Shown: piece by piece, positions 35,744 to 44,616 of the stretch
How positions within the stretch are numbered: position 1 is the stretch's first letter
Layout of the letters: each line of letters starts with the position of its first letter
Source of the DNA: Salinibacter altiplanensis
GTDB lineage: Bacteria; Bacteroidota; Rhodothermia; Rhodothermales; Salinibacteraceae
Assembly: GCF_002894645.1 (NCBI RefSeq)
Contig: NZ_NCQY01000009.1
Span: 314,433 to 378,432 of the forward strand
Reading direction: 5' to 3'
Length of the DNA stretch: 64,000 nt
Program-made: the position numbers and the translations under genes
Notes under the pieces: model-generated
Databases searched by the model: none
The model's input: the letters and a program-made list of their open reading frames with translations, nothing else
What the model was told of the DNA's origin: nothing

Positions 35744-37483
35744 TTACACCGCCTCTCCCGCCTCCACGTCTTCGAGCGGGACGCCCTTCAGCCCCATCGC
35801 GTCGTAGGTGGCCCCCTCGAAGGCTGCCATCGTGGACTGCACCTCGTCCATGATCTGCTCCGGCCCCTTCGGATAGTCCATGTCCGTGCCGTAGCGCTGG
35901 GCGATCTTGGGCAGCATCTCCCAGCTGGGCTTGCAGTTGATGCGGTTCTCGTCGTTGTGCCAGCGGTCGAACGGCGTGCCGTGCTCGTCCTCGCGGTTGG
36001 TGCCCATCTCCATCATGAGCGTGCGGTTGACGCCCTGAATCTCCTTCGCGGGGCGCACGCGCTGGGCCCGGCCGTCCTGGTTGACGTAGGTGCCCACCGT
36101 CTCGACAACCATCGCCGCGGGGAGGGCCGCCGTGGCGCGGGACAGCGTCTCATTGGTCGTGTTGTAGTAGTGAAGCACCACGTCCGTGTCGGCCAGGTCG
36201 TCCGCCGTGCAGAGGCCGGCGCTCACCGGATCGTCCTCCAGCACGTAAAGCAGGTCGTACTCGTCGCCCTTAATTTGTGAGCCCACCAGTTCTTCGTCGA
36301 CCGGGCGGATGCCGAGCCGTTCACAGCCCGCGGCGTTGGGCGTCTTGTCGTCGGTGATGAGCCAGTCGTCGCCCGCTCCGGGCTCCACGTGCGGGAGGTA
36401 GCGCGGCGCGTCGGCCCCCACGGCCTCGGCGAGTTGGGTAAGCAGGTAGTTGTCCTCCACCGTCGCGTAGGCGGAGCCGAGGAAGAGGATGCGCTCCGGG
36501 TCGGCGCTGCCGAGCAGCGAGGCCGCCCGGGCGTAGACCTGCTCCCAGTTGCTCTGCGTGCGCGCATCGTCGCGGCGGATGTGCGGGCCGGGCGGGCGGT
36601 TGTCATTAAATTTGTTGTAGACGAGCCGGTCCTCGTCGGGCAGCCAGTACTCGTTCACGTCCATGTTCTGCCGGGGCGTGATGCGGAGCACCTGGTTGTC
36701 GCGCACCCAGTAGTGGCAGTTCGCGCCCGTGGCGTTGGTCGTCGTGATCGACGGCGTGGAGCTCATCTCCCAGATGCGCGCCTTGAAGCGGAAGTCGGCC
36801 GACGTCAGGGCCCCCACCGGACAAATGTCGATCGTGTTCATCGAGTAGGGGTCGTCGAACGTCTCGCCCGGAGCGGTAATCGGGTGGTTTTTGACGCCCC
36901 GGTTGGCGATGGTGAGCTGGTTGCTCTCCGACACCTCGTCGGTGAAGCGGGTGCACCGAGTGCAGTTGATGCAGCGCTCGGCGTCGAGCGTCACGCGGGG
37001 GCCCAGCTTCACGCGCTTCGGCTTGTGCACCTTTCGGAACTCGAAGCGGGAGCCCTCCGGCCCGTACTTGTAGGACTGGATCTGGAGCGGGCAGTGGCCG
37101 GCCTGGTCGCAGATGGGACAGTCGAGCGGGTGGTTGGTCAGCAGAAATTCCAGGTTGTCGGTCTGCGCCTGGTCCACCTCTTCGCTGGTCCGGTGCGTCT
37201 TCACCACCATGCCGTCCCGAAGGTCCACCGTGCAGCTGGCCTGCAGCTGCGGGAAGTACTGGATTTCGGGCTCCCCCTCGTCGTCGCGCACCACCTCGCC
37301 GCTTTCGCGGTCCTCCTTCGGCATGCCCACCTTTACGAGGCACTGCCGGCAGTTGGCCGGGATGGACATGGCGGGATGGTAGCAGAAGTGCGGCAGCTCG
37401 ATGCCCTGGTTCAGGCAAAACTGCAGGAGCTTCTGCTCTCCCTCGTACTCGTAGGTCGTTCCGTCGACGGTGACGATCGGCAT
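35744..37483 (-). CDS. nuoG: NADH-quinone oxidoreductase subunit G
   Basis: A 579-residue iron-sulfur subunit of complex I. The N-terminus is a 2Fe-2S ferredoxin domain (CYHPAMSIPANCRQCLVKVG), followed by the His-x3-C-x2-C region (DCPICDQAGHCPLQ), the 4Fe-4S CINCTRCTRF with its partner NTIDICPVGALTS, and a shortened molybdopterin-oxidoreductase-like C-terminal part. E. coli NuoG has 908 residues; shorter forms are common. It is separated from nuoF by three unrelated genes, and the restriction-modification pair follows instead of nuoH. Confidence 0.95.
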   Translation of the reverse strand: MPIVTVDGTTYEYEGEQKLLQFCLNQGIELPHFCYHPAMSIPANCRQCLVKVGMPKEDRESGEVVRDDEGEPEIQYFPQLQASCTVDLRDGMVVKTHRTSEEVDQAQTDNLEFLLTNHPLDCPICDQAGHCPLQIQSYKYGPEGSRFEFRKVHKPKRVKLGPRVTLDAERCINCTRCTRFTDEVSESNQLTIANRGVKNHPITAPGETFDDPYSMNTIDICPVGALTSADFRFKARIWEMSSTPSITTTNATGANCHYWVRDNQVLRITPRQNMDVNEYWLPDEDRLVYNKFNDNRPPGPHIRRDDARTQSNWEQVYARAASLLGSADPERILFLGSAYATVEDNYLLTQLAEAVGADAPRYLPHVEPGAGDDWLITDDKTPNAAGCERLGIRPVDEELVGSQIKGDEYDLLYVLEDDPVSAGLCTADDLADTDVVLHYYNTTNETLSRATAALPAAMVVETVGTYVNQDGRAQRVRPAKEIQGVNRTLMMEMGTNREDEHGTPFDRWHNDENRINCKPSWEMLPKIAQRYGTDMDYPKGPEQIMDEVQSTMAAFEGATYDAMGLKGVPLEDVEAGEAV

Positions 37484-37540
37484 GTCGGCGTTCGGGGTTG
37501 GGCGTTGGGGAGTTCGCGGTCAGCGTTGGGGGACTGTCTG

Positions 37541-38212
37541 TTACTCGGCCTCTGAGGACTCGTCCTCCTCGAACACGTCAAGATAGACTTCGGAGAGGGA
37601 AAGTTCAGCCTCGACCGACGGCAGCGTGATTGTGGCGTCGAGCCCGTCGGTGTCGGTAAGGCGCCAGCTCCCGTCGTCTTGCCGGACGTAGTGTTCGGCG
37701 TGGGGCGCGTCCTGGGCGACGAGGAGGTATTCCTGGAGGGTGTCCATCTGCCGGTAGCGAGCAAATTTCTCGCCGCGGTCGTAGTCCATTGTGGACGGCG
37801 AGAGCACCTCCACGACGATCTGGGGATTTAAAAGAAGGGTGCTCTGGTCAGGATCGAAGGCAGGGCCTCCGCAAACAACCACCAGATCCGGAAACGCGTT
37901 TTTGTTGGCGGAGGGAAGTGCCACCTTGAGATCACGGGAGGCAGTGCGACAATCCGTATCCAGTAGTTGGTTGCCAAGCGTTCGATCAATGTTGGAAGTG
38001 ATCGTGCTGTGGGGCCAACTCGCGGCACCCATACTGATCATCCATCCGTCAACGTATTCGCAGCGTTCTTCACGCTCCTGCTCGCGCGTGAGGTACTCTT
38101 CCCGCGGAATTGGTTCGTCGTTGACGACGCGATGGGCAATCGACGGCGGCGGAGCAGGCTGGGTCGCAGCCCGGGGACTACTTCCTCCCTGCGGTCGGGG
38201 TGCGGTCACCAT
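37541..38212 (-). CDS. Uma2 family (DUF820) putative endonuclease
   Basis: A 223-residue protein of the Uma2/DUF820 family with a PD-(D/E)xK-like fold. The catalytic region reads FPDLVVVCGGPAFD, then PQIVVEVLSPSTMDYDRGEK and KFARYRQMDTLQEYLLV, giving the D...E-x-L/K pattern. Uma2 genes are abundant in cyanobacteria and some Bacteroidota, often in variable copies; a nuclease activity is inferred from fold only. It lies inside the nuo cluster between nuoG (57 bases away) and a lipoprotein gene. Confidence 0.9.
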   Translation of the reverse strand: MVTAPRPQGGSSPRAATQPAPPPSIAHRVVNDEPIPREEYLTREQEREERCEYVDGWMISMGAASWPHSTITSNIDRTLGNQLLDTDCRTASRDLKVALPSANKNAFPDLVVVCGGPAFDPDQSTLLLNPQIVVEVLSPSTMDYDRGEKFARYRQMDTLQEYLLVAQDAPHAEHYVRQDDGSWRLTDTDGLDATITLPSVEAELSLSEVYLDVFEEDESSEAE

Positions 38213-38230
38213 GAGACTGTATACTGGAGA

Positions 38231-38668
38231 TTAGGGATCCGGATGGGAAGCTCGAACGGGCGTCACCCGCACACCGTTCGCGGACAGGCGGAGCGTATCG
38301 CCCGTGGCGCGGAGTGTACCGGCGGCCACAGCAAAGCCGTCGGTCTCCGGAGGCACCTGCCACGCGCACGTGCCCTCATCCGGGCGAGTCGTGTCCACGC
38401 GCAGCGGCGGGCCATCGCCGGTCATCAGGTACAGTGTGCAGCCGTCTGGCATTACGCTCGCGACGCGGCCGTCCACAGTAACTGGGGGTCCCGTGTAGAG
38501 GGTCGCCTCGGCGGCGACGGCGGGGGCAGGAATGGCGTCGGTCGCGTCAACAGGACGTCCGTAGCTCTTCTGGGCCTGGGAGGGATCCCCAGACGGTTCT
38601 GTACACCCGCCCGCCAGAAGGCCAACGGCTGCACAGCAAAGTACCGAGAGGCGGGAGAGGGACGTCAT
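38231..38668 (-). CDS. Predicted lipoprotein
   Basis: A 145-residue protein with a lipoprotein signal: a hydrophobic helix followed by the lipobox LLAGGC at residues 17-22, so Cys22 would be lipidated after LspA cleavage. The mature part is a small beta domain (VTVDGRVASVMPDGCTLYLM and TCAWQVPPETDGFAVAAG). I recognise no family, though the pattern resembles OB-fold or NigD-like domains. Its start overlaps the end of the upstream membrane-protein gene by 4 bases (ATGA), so the pair is translationally coupled. Confidence 0.75.
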   Translation of the reverse strand: MTSLSRLSVLCCAAVGLLAGGCTEPSGDPSQAQKSYGRPVDATDAIPAPAVAAEATLYTGPPVTVDGRVASVMPDGCTLYLMTGDGPPLRVDTTRPDEGTCAWQVPPETDGFAVAAGTLRATGDTLRLSANGVRVTPVRASHPDP

Positions 38669-39075
38669 GCGACCTCCACGACGGACGATTGGGGAACCGT
38701 TTCCGTTTCAGGCACACCGCCGATCCGGCGCAAGACCTCATACAGCTGCTCGGCGCGATCGCCGTAGGAAAGTTTATGAATGCCGCCCCCCGTCAGAGCG
38801 GGAGCGCCCAGAAGAAGAAAGCCAACGGCAAATTCTACCGGCCATCCGAAGAGGATGCCGAGACAGACAAACGCGACGGCAACTCCCGCGAGGCCGAGCA
38901 TTCCCCACGCGAGTTGCCGATCTCGACGGAGCGACTCCAGGCGTTCCGCGACGACGGAGGGTGGGTAACACGGATCGTCGGAGGCCGTGCGCTGGGCGTA
39001 GCTCAGGGAGTTTCGCTCTCCAAGCTCATCGAGCGCATCCACGATGGAGCGCCTAGTCAAAGTCTCGGTGGACAT
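38665..39075 (-). CDS. Hypothetical two-helix membrane protein
   Basis: A 136-residue protein with a soluble N-terminal part (residues 1-52, helical and charged), two adjacent membrane helices (about 53-95, AWGMLGLAGVAVAFVCLGIL and FAVGFLLLGAPAL), and a short C-terminal tail. No family recognised. It lies 37 bases downstream of nuoF and is coupled by a 4-base overlap to the lipoprotein gene. Confidence 0.7.
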   Translation of the reverse strand: MSTETLTRRSIVDALDELGERNSLSYAQRTASDDPCYPPSVVAERLESLRRDRQLAWGMLGLAGVAVAFVCLGILFGWPVEFAVGFLLLGAPALTGGGIHKLSYGDRAEQLYEVLRRIGGVPETETVPQSSVVEVA

Positions 39076-39112
39076 GGCAAAGGGACGAGTTCAGTCGACG
39101 AGAACACGCGTG

Positions 39113-40474
39113 CTATTCCGTCGCCGCCACGGCCGACTCGGCCCCGGCGGACACGTCGGTGCTGACGGGGTGGACGGACGCCTGGCACTTCGCCGCGAAC
39201 TCGTCACGGAAGCGCTTGACGGTGGCCCGTACCGGCCCCACGGCGCCGTCCGCAAAGGCGCAGATCGTGCGGCCGCCGTCCATGTTGTCGCAGAGCTCAA
39301 GGAGGAGGTCGATGTCCCGCATGCGTCCCTCGCCCTCGTCGATGCGGGCAAGAATCTTCTCGAGCCAGCTCGTTCCCTCGCGGCACGGCGTGCACTGCCC
39401 GCAGGTCTCGTCCTGGTAGAAGTGCGCCACGCGGCGGAGGAACGACACCATGTCGGTCTCCTCGTCGAGCACGAGCGGACAGAACGTGCCCGTCCGCGAC
39501 CCCACCTCGCCAAGGCTTTCGTCATTCATCGTGAGGCCGTCGATGTTTTCGGCGCGGATCGGTGGCGTCGATGAGCCCCCGGGGACGAAGGCCTTCATCG
39601 CTTTGTCGCGCGCCATCCCGCCGCACACGTCGTGGATCAGGTCCGTGAGCGGCATGCCCGTCGGAAATTCGTAGACCCCGGGCTTCTTCACGTGGCCGGA
39701 CATGCCGTAGAGGGCCGGCCCCGGCATGTCGCCCGCCCCGATGTTCGAGTACGCCTCGCCCCCCTGCTCCACGATGAGCGGGACGTGGGCCAGCGTCTCG
39801 GCGTTGTTGATGGTCGTGGGCGAGCCAAAGATGCCACTCTGGGCAGGGAAGGGCGGCTTGTAGCGGGGATATCCGCGCTTGCCCTCCAGGCTTTCCATCA
39901 GGCTCGTCTCCTCCCCACAGATGTAGGCCCCGGCGCCCTTGTGGAGGACAATGTCCATCGTAAAGCCCGAGCCCATGATGTCTTCGCCCACGTAGCCGGC
40001 CTCGTAGGCCTTCTGTAGCTGCTTCTTCAGGTGCACAATCCAGTCGGTGTACTCACCCCGGATGTACACGTACGCGGTGTCGATGTGGAGGGCGTACCCG
40101 GCCAGGAGAATGCCTTCGAGCATCAGGTGCGGGTTGTACTCCATCACCTGGCGGTCCTTGAAGGTACCGGGTTCGCTCTCGTCCGCGTTCACCCCGATGA
40201 AGCGCGGGCGGTCGTCCGGCTCCGGCATGAAGGTCCACTTGATCCCGGTGGGGAAGCCGGCGCCGCCGCGCCCGGTGAGCCCGGAGGCCTTCACCGCATC
40301 GGTGACGTCCCCCGGGGCGAACTCGTCGTCCTCTAGGACGCGCCGAAGGCGGTCGTACCCCCCGTGCTCCTCGTATACGTTCAGCTCGTGGAGGTCCTGA
40401 ATGGGCGGCAGGAGCATCCGCTCGTACGAGCGCCAGTCGCCGGCCGGACTTTGGGGCATTCCGTTCGTGTCCAT
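39113..40474 (-). CDS. nuoF: NADH-quinone oxidoreductase subunit F
   Basis: A 453-residue NADH-binding subunit of complex I. The NADH/FMN regions are GLTGRGGAGFPTGIKWTF and GAGAYICGEETSLMESLEGKRG; the 4Fe-4S cluster N3 ligands are in ETCGQCTPCREGTSW plus a downstream Cys in TICAFADGAVGP. It accepts hydride from NADH to FMN and passes electrons along the cluster chain with NuoE and NuoG. ATG at 40472-40474 gives MDTNGMPQSP; a second ATG five codons on is possible. The three genes downstream interrupt its normal link to nuoG. Confidence 0.97.
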   Translation of the reverse strand: MDTNGMPQSPAGDWRSYERMLLPPIQDLHELNVYEEHGGYDRLRRVLEDDEFAPGDVTDAVKASGLTGRGGAGFPTGIKWTFMPEPDDRPRFIGVNADESEPGTFKDRQVMEYNPHLMLEGILLAGYALHIDTAYVYIRGEYTDWIVHLKKQLQKAYEAGYVGEDIMGSGFTMDIVLHKGAGAYICGEETSLMESLEGKRGYPRYKPPFPAQSGIFGSPTTINNAETLAHVPLIVEQGGEAYSNIGAGDMPGPALYGMSGHVKKPGVYEFPTGMPLTDLIHDVCGGMARDKAMKAFVPGGSSTPPIRAENIDGLTMNDESLGEVGSRTGTFCPLVLDEETDMVSFLRRVAHFYQDETCGQCTPCREGTSWLEKILARIDEGEGRMRDIDLLLELCDNMDGGRTICAFADGAVGPVRATVKRFRDEFAAKCQASVHPVSTDVSAGAESAVAATE

Positions 40475-40581
40475 GTGCAGTATCGAATTGCGAGTGTCGA
40501 ATGACGAATGAGACGTGATACGTGAACCGTGAAGGCGTGAGGCAAGCCTCCTCTCACGCGTCCCCCTTCACTTCCCACGAA

Positions 40582-41259
40582 TCATTCCATGTGCTCTCCT
40601 CGCGGCTGGGTCTGGTACGTCTCTGTATTCTCGACGTCGGTGCGCCGATTGCCGTCCAGCTCCTCTTCATCCTGCGGCAGCGTCATGGACGTAAACGAAG
40701 GCACCTCCCCCGCGCGCAGGCTCTCGACGAGGTCGTCGATCTTTTCGGGGGTGAGGTTGTGCACGTAGACGCCGTTCGTGATCTCCATCATGGGCGCCGA
40801 GCCGCATGCCCCGAGGCACTCGGCCTCCTGGATCGTAAACATCTCGTCGTCGGTCGTCTCCCCGGCGTGAATGCCCAGCTTCTCCTCCAGGTAGTGGAGA
40901 ATGTCGTAGCCCCCGCACACCTGGCACGTGAAGCAGGTGCATACGTCGAATACGTAGGTGCCCTTTTCTTCCTTGAAGTACTGGTGGTAGAAGGTGGCGA
41001 CGCCGTAGGCCTGCGTGAACGTCATGTCGAGGGTGTCCCCGCACAACTGAATCACCTCCGGCGCCAGGTAGCCGAACTTCTCCTGGGCCAGCCACAGCAC
41101 CTTCATGATGGCGGCCTGATCCTCCGGGTACTGGTCCTTCCAGGCCGCAATCTGCGCCTCTTCCTCGCTGGTCCACACGAGCTCCTCGTCCGAGAAGTCC
41201 GGGTCGGGGTTCTGGTCTGGGAGCTCTACAACGGGCTGCTGGACGTCGAAACTAGACAT
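40582..41259 (-). CDS. nuoE: NADH-quinone oxidoreductase subunit E
   Basis: A 225-residue thioredoxin-fold subunit that carries the 2Fe-2S cluster N1a. Ligands are C-x4-C in DVCTCFTCQVCGG and C-x3-C in AECLGACGSAP. The helical N-terminal part has DQAAIMKVLWLAQEKFGYL and AYGVATFYHQYF. Extra cysteines within the first ligand loop (CTCFTCQVC) are unusual for the family. The C-terminal 45 residues are an acidic, probably disordered tail beyond the normal end. Start ATG 41257-41259; the frame stays open upstream but lacks homology. Confidence 0.95.
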   Translation of the reverse strand: MSSFDVQQPVVELPDQNPDPDFSDEELVWTSEEEAQIAAWKDQYPEDQAAIMKVLWLAQEKFGYLAPEVIQLCGDTLDMTFTQAYGVATFYHQYFKEEKGTYVFDVCTCFTCQVCGGYDILHYLEEKLGIHAGETTDDEMFTIQEAECLGACGSAPMMEITNGVYVHNLTPEKIDDLVESLRAGEVPSFTSMTLPQDEEELDGNRRTDVENTETYQTQPRGEHME

Positions 41260-41383
41260 GTTCGAGGATGGATTTTCGAATGGCGAATGCCTGGGCGCAA
41301 GTGAAGTGGCGCGTGCCGAGCCCCTCCCCGCTCGGCCCCCGCCGGGAACCATAGGCTAAAAAAACACAGACGAGAACCGTAGA

Positions 41384-42739
41384 CTACTTGTCCGCCTCCC
41401 CCATCACCGGGTCGAGGGAGCCGATGATGACGACCGTGTCGGCCACCATCTCCCCCTCGAGCATGTGCTCCATCGCCTGCAGGTTGGTGAACGACGGGGC
41501 GTTGATGCGCACACGCCAGGGCCGCCCGGTGCCGTCGGACGTTAGGTAAAACCCGAGCTCGCCCTTGGGGGACTCGATGGCATGGTACGAGTGGGCGCCC
41601 TTCGGCGGCACGGTGCCCACGTCGGTGTACATGAAGTCGTGGATCATGCCCTCCATCGAGTAATAGACCTCTTCCTTCGAGGGATAGGCCTCCTTCGCGT
41701 CGTCGGAGCGGATGGGGCCCTCCGTCATGCGGTCGAGGCATTGCTCGATGATGCGCACGCTCTGCTTCATCTCGTCGAGGCGCAGGAAGTACCGGGCCAG
41801 GCAGTCGCCCGCCTCGCGCACCGGGATGGTGAAGTCGACCTCGTCGTACTTCAGGTACGGCTCGAAGCGGCGCACGTCGTAGGCCACGCCGGAGCCGCGC
41901 AGGTTCGGGCCCGTCAGGCCCAGCTCCAGCGCCTCCTCCCTCGTGACGCGCCCCACGCCCTTGTTGCGCTCCACCCAGATGCGGTTCTTGTTGAGCAGGC
42001 CCTCCCAGCCCGCAATCCGGTCCGGGAACGTGTCGACGAAATCGCGGATCATCTCGATCGCGCGGGCCGAAAAGTCGTTGGCCACCCCACCGATGCGACT
42101 GTGGCTGACCGTAAAGCGCGCCCCCGCCACCTCGTCCATGATCGAGTAGATCTCCTCTCGCTCCTGAAAGGTCCAGACGAACCCGGACACCGCGCCCGCG
42201 TCCATCATTCCCACCCCCAGCCAGAGGCAGTGCGAGGAGATGCGGGCCAGCTCGCTCATGATCATGCGAATCCACTGCGCCCGCTCCGGCACCTCAATGT
42301 CGGCCAGCTTTTCCACCGCCAGGCACCACGCCACGTTGTTGGAGTAGGGCGACAGGTAGTCCATGCGGTCGGTGTACGGCATGAACTCCTGGTACGTCTT
42401 GTGCTCCGCGAGCTTCTCGATGCCGCGGTGCAGATACCCGATGTCGAGGACCGACTTTTCGATGGTCTCCCCGTCCATCTTCACGACACAGCGCAGGACC
42501 CCGTGCGTGGCCGGGTGCTGCGGCCCGATGTTGAGGATCATCTCGTTTTCTAGGGGGTCCTCCGCCGGCGGCTGCGCCGTCGCCGGCTCTCCGTCGCCCT
42601 GCGCGGCGGCCCGCTTTTCCTCGAGCCAGGCGTGCTTGTTCTCGAGCCGCTCGTAGATCTTCTCATTGTGCTTCGGCCAGAACCGAAACTGGTCGCCGAG
42701 GTCGTTTCCCGGAAAGTTGGGCGTGTGTGTCTGAGGCAT
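41384..42739 (-). CDS. nuoD: NADH-quinone oxidoreductase subunit D
   Basis: A 451-residue 49-kDa-type subunit that lines the quinone pocket with NuoB. Family features are LNIGPQHPATHGVLRCVV, the RGIEKLAEHKTYQEFMPYTDRMDY region with the quinone-site His/Tyr neighbours, RISSHCLWLGVGMMDAGA, and the C-terminal GSLDPVMGEADK. The first 70 residues are a charged extension beyond the usual start. ATG at 42737-42739 is used; upstream codons are in frame with an untypical Arg-rich leader. It is 57 bases after nuoC. Confidence 0.97.
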   Translation of the reverse strand: MPQTHTPNFPGNDLGDQFRFWPKHNEKIYERLENKHAWLEEKRAAAQGDGEPATAQPPAEDPLENEMILNIGPQHPATHGVLRCVVKMDGETIEKSVLDIGYLHRGIEKLAEHKTYQEFMPYTDRMDYLSPYSNNVAWCLAVEKLADIEVPERAQWIRMIMSELARISSHCLWLGVGMMDAGAVSGFVWTFQEREEIYSIMDEVAGARFTVSHSRIGGVANDFSARAIEMIRDFVDTFPDRIAGWEGLLNKNRIWVERNKGVGRVTREEALELGLTGPNLRGSGVAYDVRRFEPYLKYDEVDFTIPVREAGDCLARYFLRLDEMKQSVRIIEQCLDRMTEGPIRSDDAKEAYPSKEEVYYSMEGMIHDFMYTDVGTVPPKGAHSYHAIESPKGELGFYLTSDGTGRPWRVRINAPSFTNLQAMEHMLEGEMVADTVVIIGSLDPVMGEADK

Positions 42740-42796
42740 GCTGCGTGTACGTCTGTGCGCTGGAGCGGGTGACCGTTCGCCAAGGCGTCCCAACGC

Positions 42797-43495
42797 CTAT
42801 TCGGAATCGGTGGCGGGCTCTTCGTAGCTCTTGACGGGCTGCGAACCGTGGGCGGCAGCAAAGGGGTCCATCGTGAGGTCGCCGTCCGGCGTCTGCGGCG
42901 GCAGCGGCAGCGAGCCCGGCACGCCCAGCTGCGGAAACTCTTTGCGCAGCGGGTGATAGTCGAAGTCCTCCGGCATGTACATGCGCCGGGGGTCCGGATG
43001 GTCGACAAACTCAAACCCAAACATGTCGTAGGCCTCCCGCTCGTTCCAGTTGGCCGCCCGGTAGACCTCCGTCACGCTCGGCACCCGCATGTCCGCCTCG
43101 TCCACCGGCACCTTCAGGCGAATGCGCTTCTGCCGCTCGGTGCTTACGAGGTTGTAGAAGACCTCGTAGCGGTCCTCCGCAGTGAAGTTGTCCATGCCGC
43201 CGAGGTCGACGAAGTAGTCGAAGCTCTCCTCCTCCTTGAGAAAGCGGCAGATCTCTCGAATGCGATTCTTCTCGACGTGGACGGTGTCCTCGTTCGCGTA
43301 GCGCTCCACGCTGAGCACCGCCGCCCCAAACTCCTCCCGCAGGGCATCGATGACCGCCGGGACGCGGGTCGTGTCCTTCGCGTGGGTGTTCTCGGTTTCC
43401 TGCTCGGGCCCGGGCTCGTCGGCCGGGGTGTAGTGAAACCGAAGCTCTTCGGGGTCCTTGGGGGTCGAGTCACGCGGGTTGTCGGGCTTGCTCAT
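42797..43495 (-). CDS. nuoC: NADH-quinone oxidoreductase subunit C
   Basis: A 232-residue 30-kDa-type subunit. Markers are FDYFVDLGGMDNF, EVFYNLVSTERQKRIRLKVP, and the signature ANWNEREAYDMFGFEFVDHPDPRRMYMPEDF (given in parts: NWNEREAYDMFG and HPDPRRMYMPEDF). A charged N-terminal leader of about 45 residues and a short acidic C-terminal tail extend the core. ATG at 43493-43495 (MSKPDNPRD) is the likely start. NuoC and NuoD are separate here, unlike the fused protein of E. coli. Confidence 0.96.
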   Translation of the reverse strand: MSKPDNPRDSTPKDPEELRFHYTPADEPGPEQETENTHAKDTTRVPAVIDALREEFGAAVLSVERYANEDTVHVEKNRIREICRFLKEEESFDYFVDLGGMDNFTAEDRYEVFYNLVSTERQKRIRLKVPVDEADMRVPSVTEVYRAANWNEREAYDMFGFEFVDHPDPRRMYMPEDFDYHPLRKEFPQLGVPGSLPLPPQTPDGDLTMDPFAAAHGSQPVKSYEEPATDSE

Positions 43496-43579
43496 CGGCA
43501 CTCCATCGTGTTGAAAGGATCGCGGGCACTCGGCCGCCGGCTTGCGGGGACACACGCGGCGGAAGCGGGAGCGCCAGGC

Positions 43580-44221
43580 CTACGCGGCAACGGGCTCCGA
43601 CGCGGAAGCGTCCTCCGGGTCGTTGGCGTCCGGGGCCTCCAGGGTCAGGCTCGAGGTCTTCGGCTTCTCAAGCTGCCCCGGAAATTTGTTCGTGTTTGCC
43701 GGCCTGATGGGGGCTCGTTCCCGCGCCTTTCCAAACTCGTAGTCCTGCACCACCGAGTACTCGTTGCGGATCTTCTCTTGGATGTCCATCAGCGCGTGCA
43801 GCACCGACTCCGGGCGGGGCGGGCACCCGGAGATGTAGACGTCGACCGGCAGAAAGTTGTCCACCCCCTGCACCACCCCGTAGCAGCGATGCATGCCGCC
43901 GGTAGAGGCACAGGCGCCCATGGCGATGCACCATTTCGGGTCGCCCATCTGGTCCCACACGCGGCGGATGGCGTGGCTCATCTTGTAGGAGCACCAGCCG
44001 GCCACAATCATGAGGTCGGCCTGGCGCGGGGAAAACCGCATTGCCTCGCTCCCGAAGCGGGCCGAGTCGTACTTCGGCCCCGCAAAGCCCATCATCTCGA
44101 TGGCACAGCAGGCCAGCCCCATCGGCATGGGCATGAGCGAGTTTGAGCGGGCCCAGTTGAGGAAGGTGTCCACACGCGTCGTGAAGAAGCCTTGCCCATT
44201 GGTTCCGGAGGATCCAGCCAT
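43580..44221 (-). CDS. nuoB: NADH-quinone oxidoreductase subunit B
   Basis: A 213-residue subunit carrying the terminal 4Fe-4S cluster N2. Ligands are the vicinal cysteines in [11 protein letters not shown], Cys in [16 protein letters not shown] and Cys in [12 protein letters not shown]. The C-terminal 50 residues are a charged extension. ATG at 44219-44221 ([10 protein letters not shown]) is the likely start. The 395-base gap to nuoA is unusually long for a nuo operon and contains repeats and an element end. Confidence 0.96.
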   Translation of the reverse strand: MAGSSGTNGQGFFTTRVDTFLNWARSNSLMPMPMGLACCAIEMMGFAGPKYDSARFGSEAMRFSPRQADLMIVAGWCSYKMSHAIRRVWDQMGDPKWCIAMGACASTGGMHRCYGVVQGVDNFLPVDVYISGCPPRPESVLHALMDIQEKIRNEYSVVQDYEFGKARERAPIRPANTNKFPGQLEKPKTSSLTLEAPDANDPEDASASEPVAA

Positions 44222-44616
44222 AGCAGTAAGGAGTCGGGCAATTCGGAAGGATTCAGAAACGGAGCACACAACCCACCCAATTGGGATGACAATGCCATGT
44301 GCCGTGGATGCACCGCGTTAAATGATATGGGTCCCCCCCTGTTTCAGCCTTGCGTCCTCGCGCGGGAACGTGCGCAAGACATCACGTTTCTCGACGGCAC
44401 TGCCCGGGATGTGCAAACGTCATTTTGCACGAGCTCCACGAAGCCGCAGCCGGGGGGCGCAGTGCCGGGCGCAAAGCAACCGAGTGCTTTCAGAGTGCGC
44501 TGGGAGCAGGGCGACCGAGTGCTTTCAGAGTGCGCTGGGAGCAGGGCGACCGAGTGCTTTCAGAGTGCTCCCGAGTACTCGGCGGGACGGCCACAGGACG
44601 TCCGCCAAACAGCTTC
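44222..44616. mobile_element. nuoA-nuoB spacer holding an element related to the one downstream of glnA
   Basis: No protein gene is seen in this spacer. From roughly 44340 to 44616 it resembles the 51246-51406 element: CATTTTGCACGAGCTCCACG (44420-44439) parallels CCTTTTGCGCGAGATCCACG (51351-51370), and CGCCAAACAGCTTC (44603-44616) is the same terminal repeat. The right end is followed by TCA (44617-44619), which is the nuoA stop codon. The left inverted end is not recognisable, so this copy is degraded or altered by insertion of the tandem repeat. Boundaries on the left are uncertain. Confidence 0.55.
44477..44568. repeat. 35-bp tandem repeat, about 2.6 copies
   Basis: The unit begins ACCGAGTGCTTTCAGAGTGC and continues GCTGGGAGCAGGGCG. 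Copies start at 44479, 44514 and 44549; the first two are identical over the full 35 bases and the third stops after 20. The repeats are directly adjacent, so this is not a CRISPR array. It expands the nuoA-nuoB spacer. Confidence 0.9.

Noticed and set aside
44477-44568. Possible CRISPR array in the nuoA-nuoB spacer
   Set aside because: The 35-bp units are directly adjacent without distinct spacers, so it is a plain tandem repeat.
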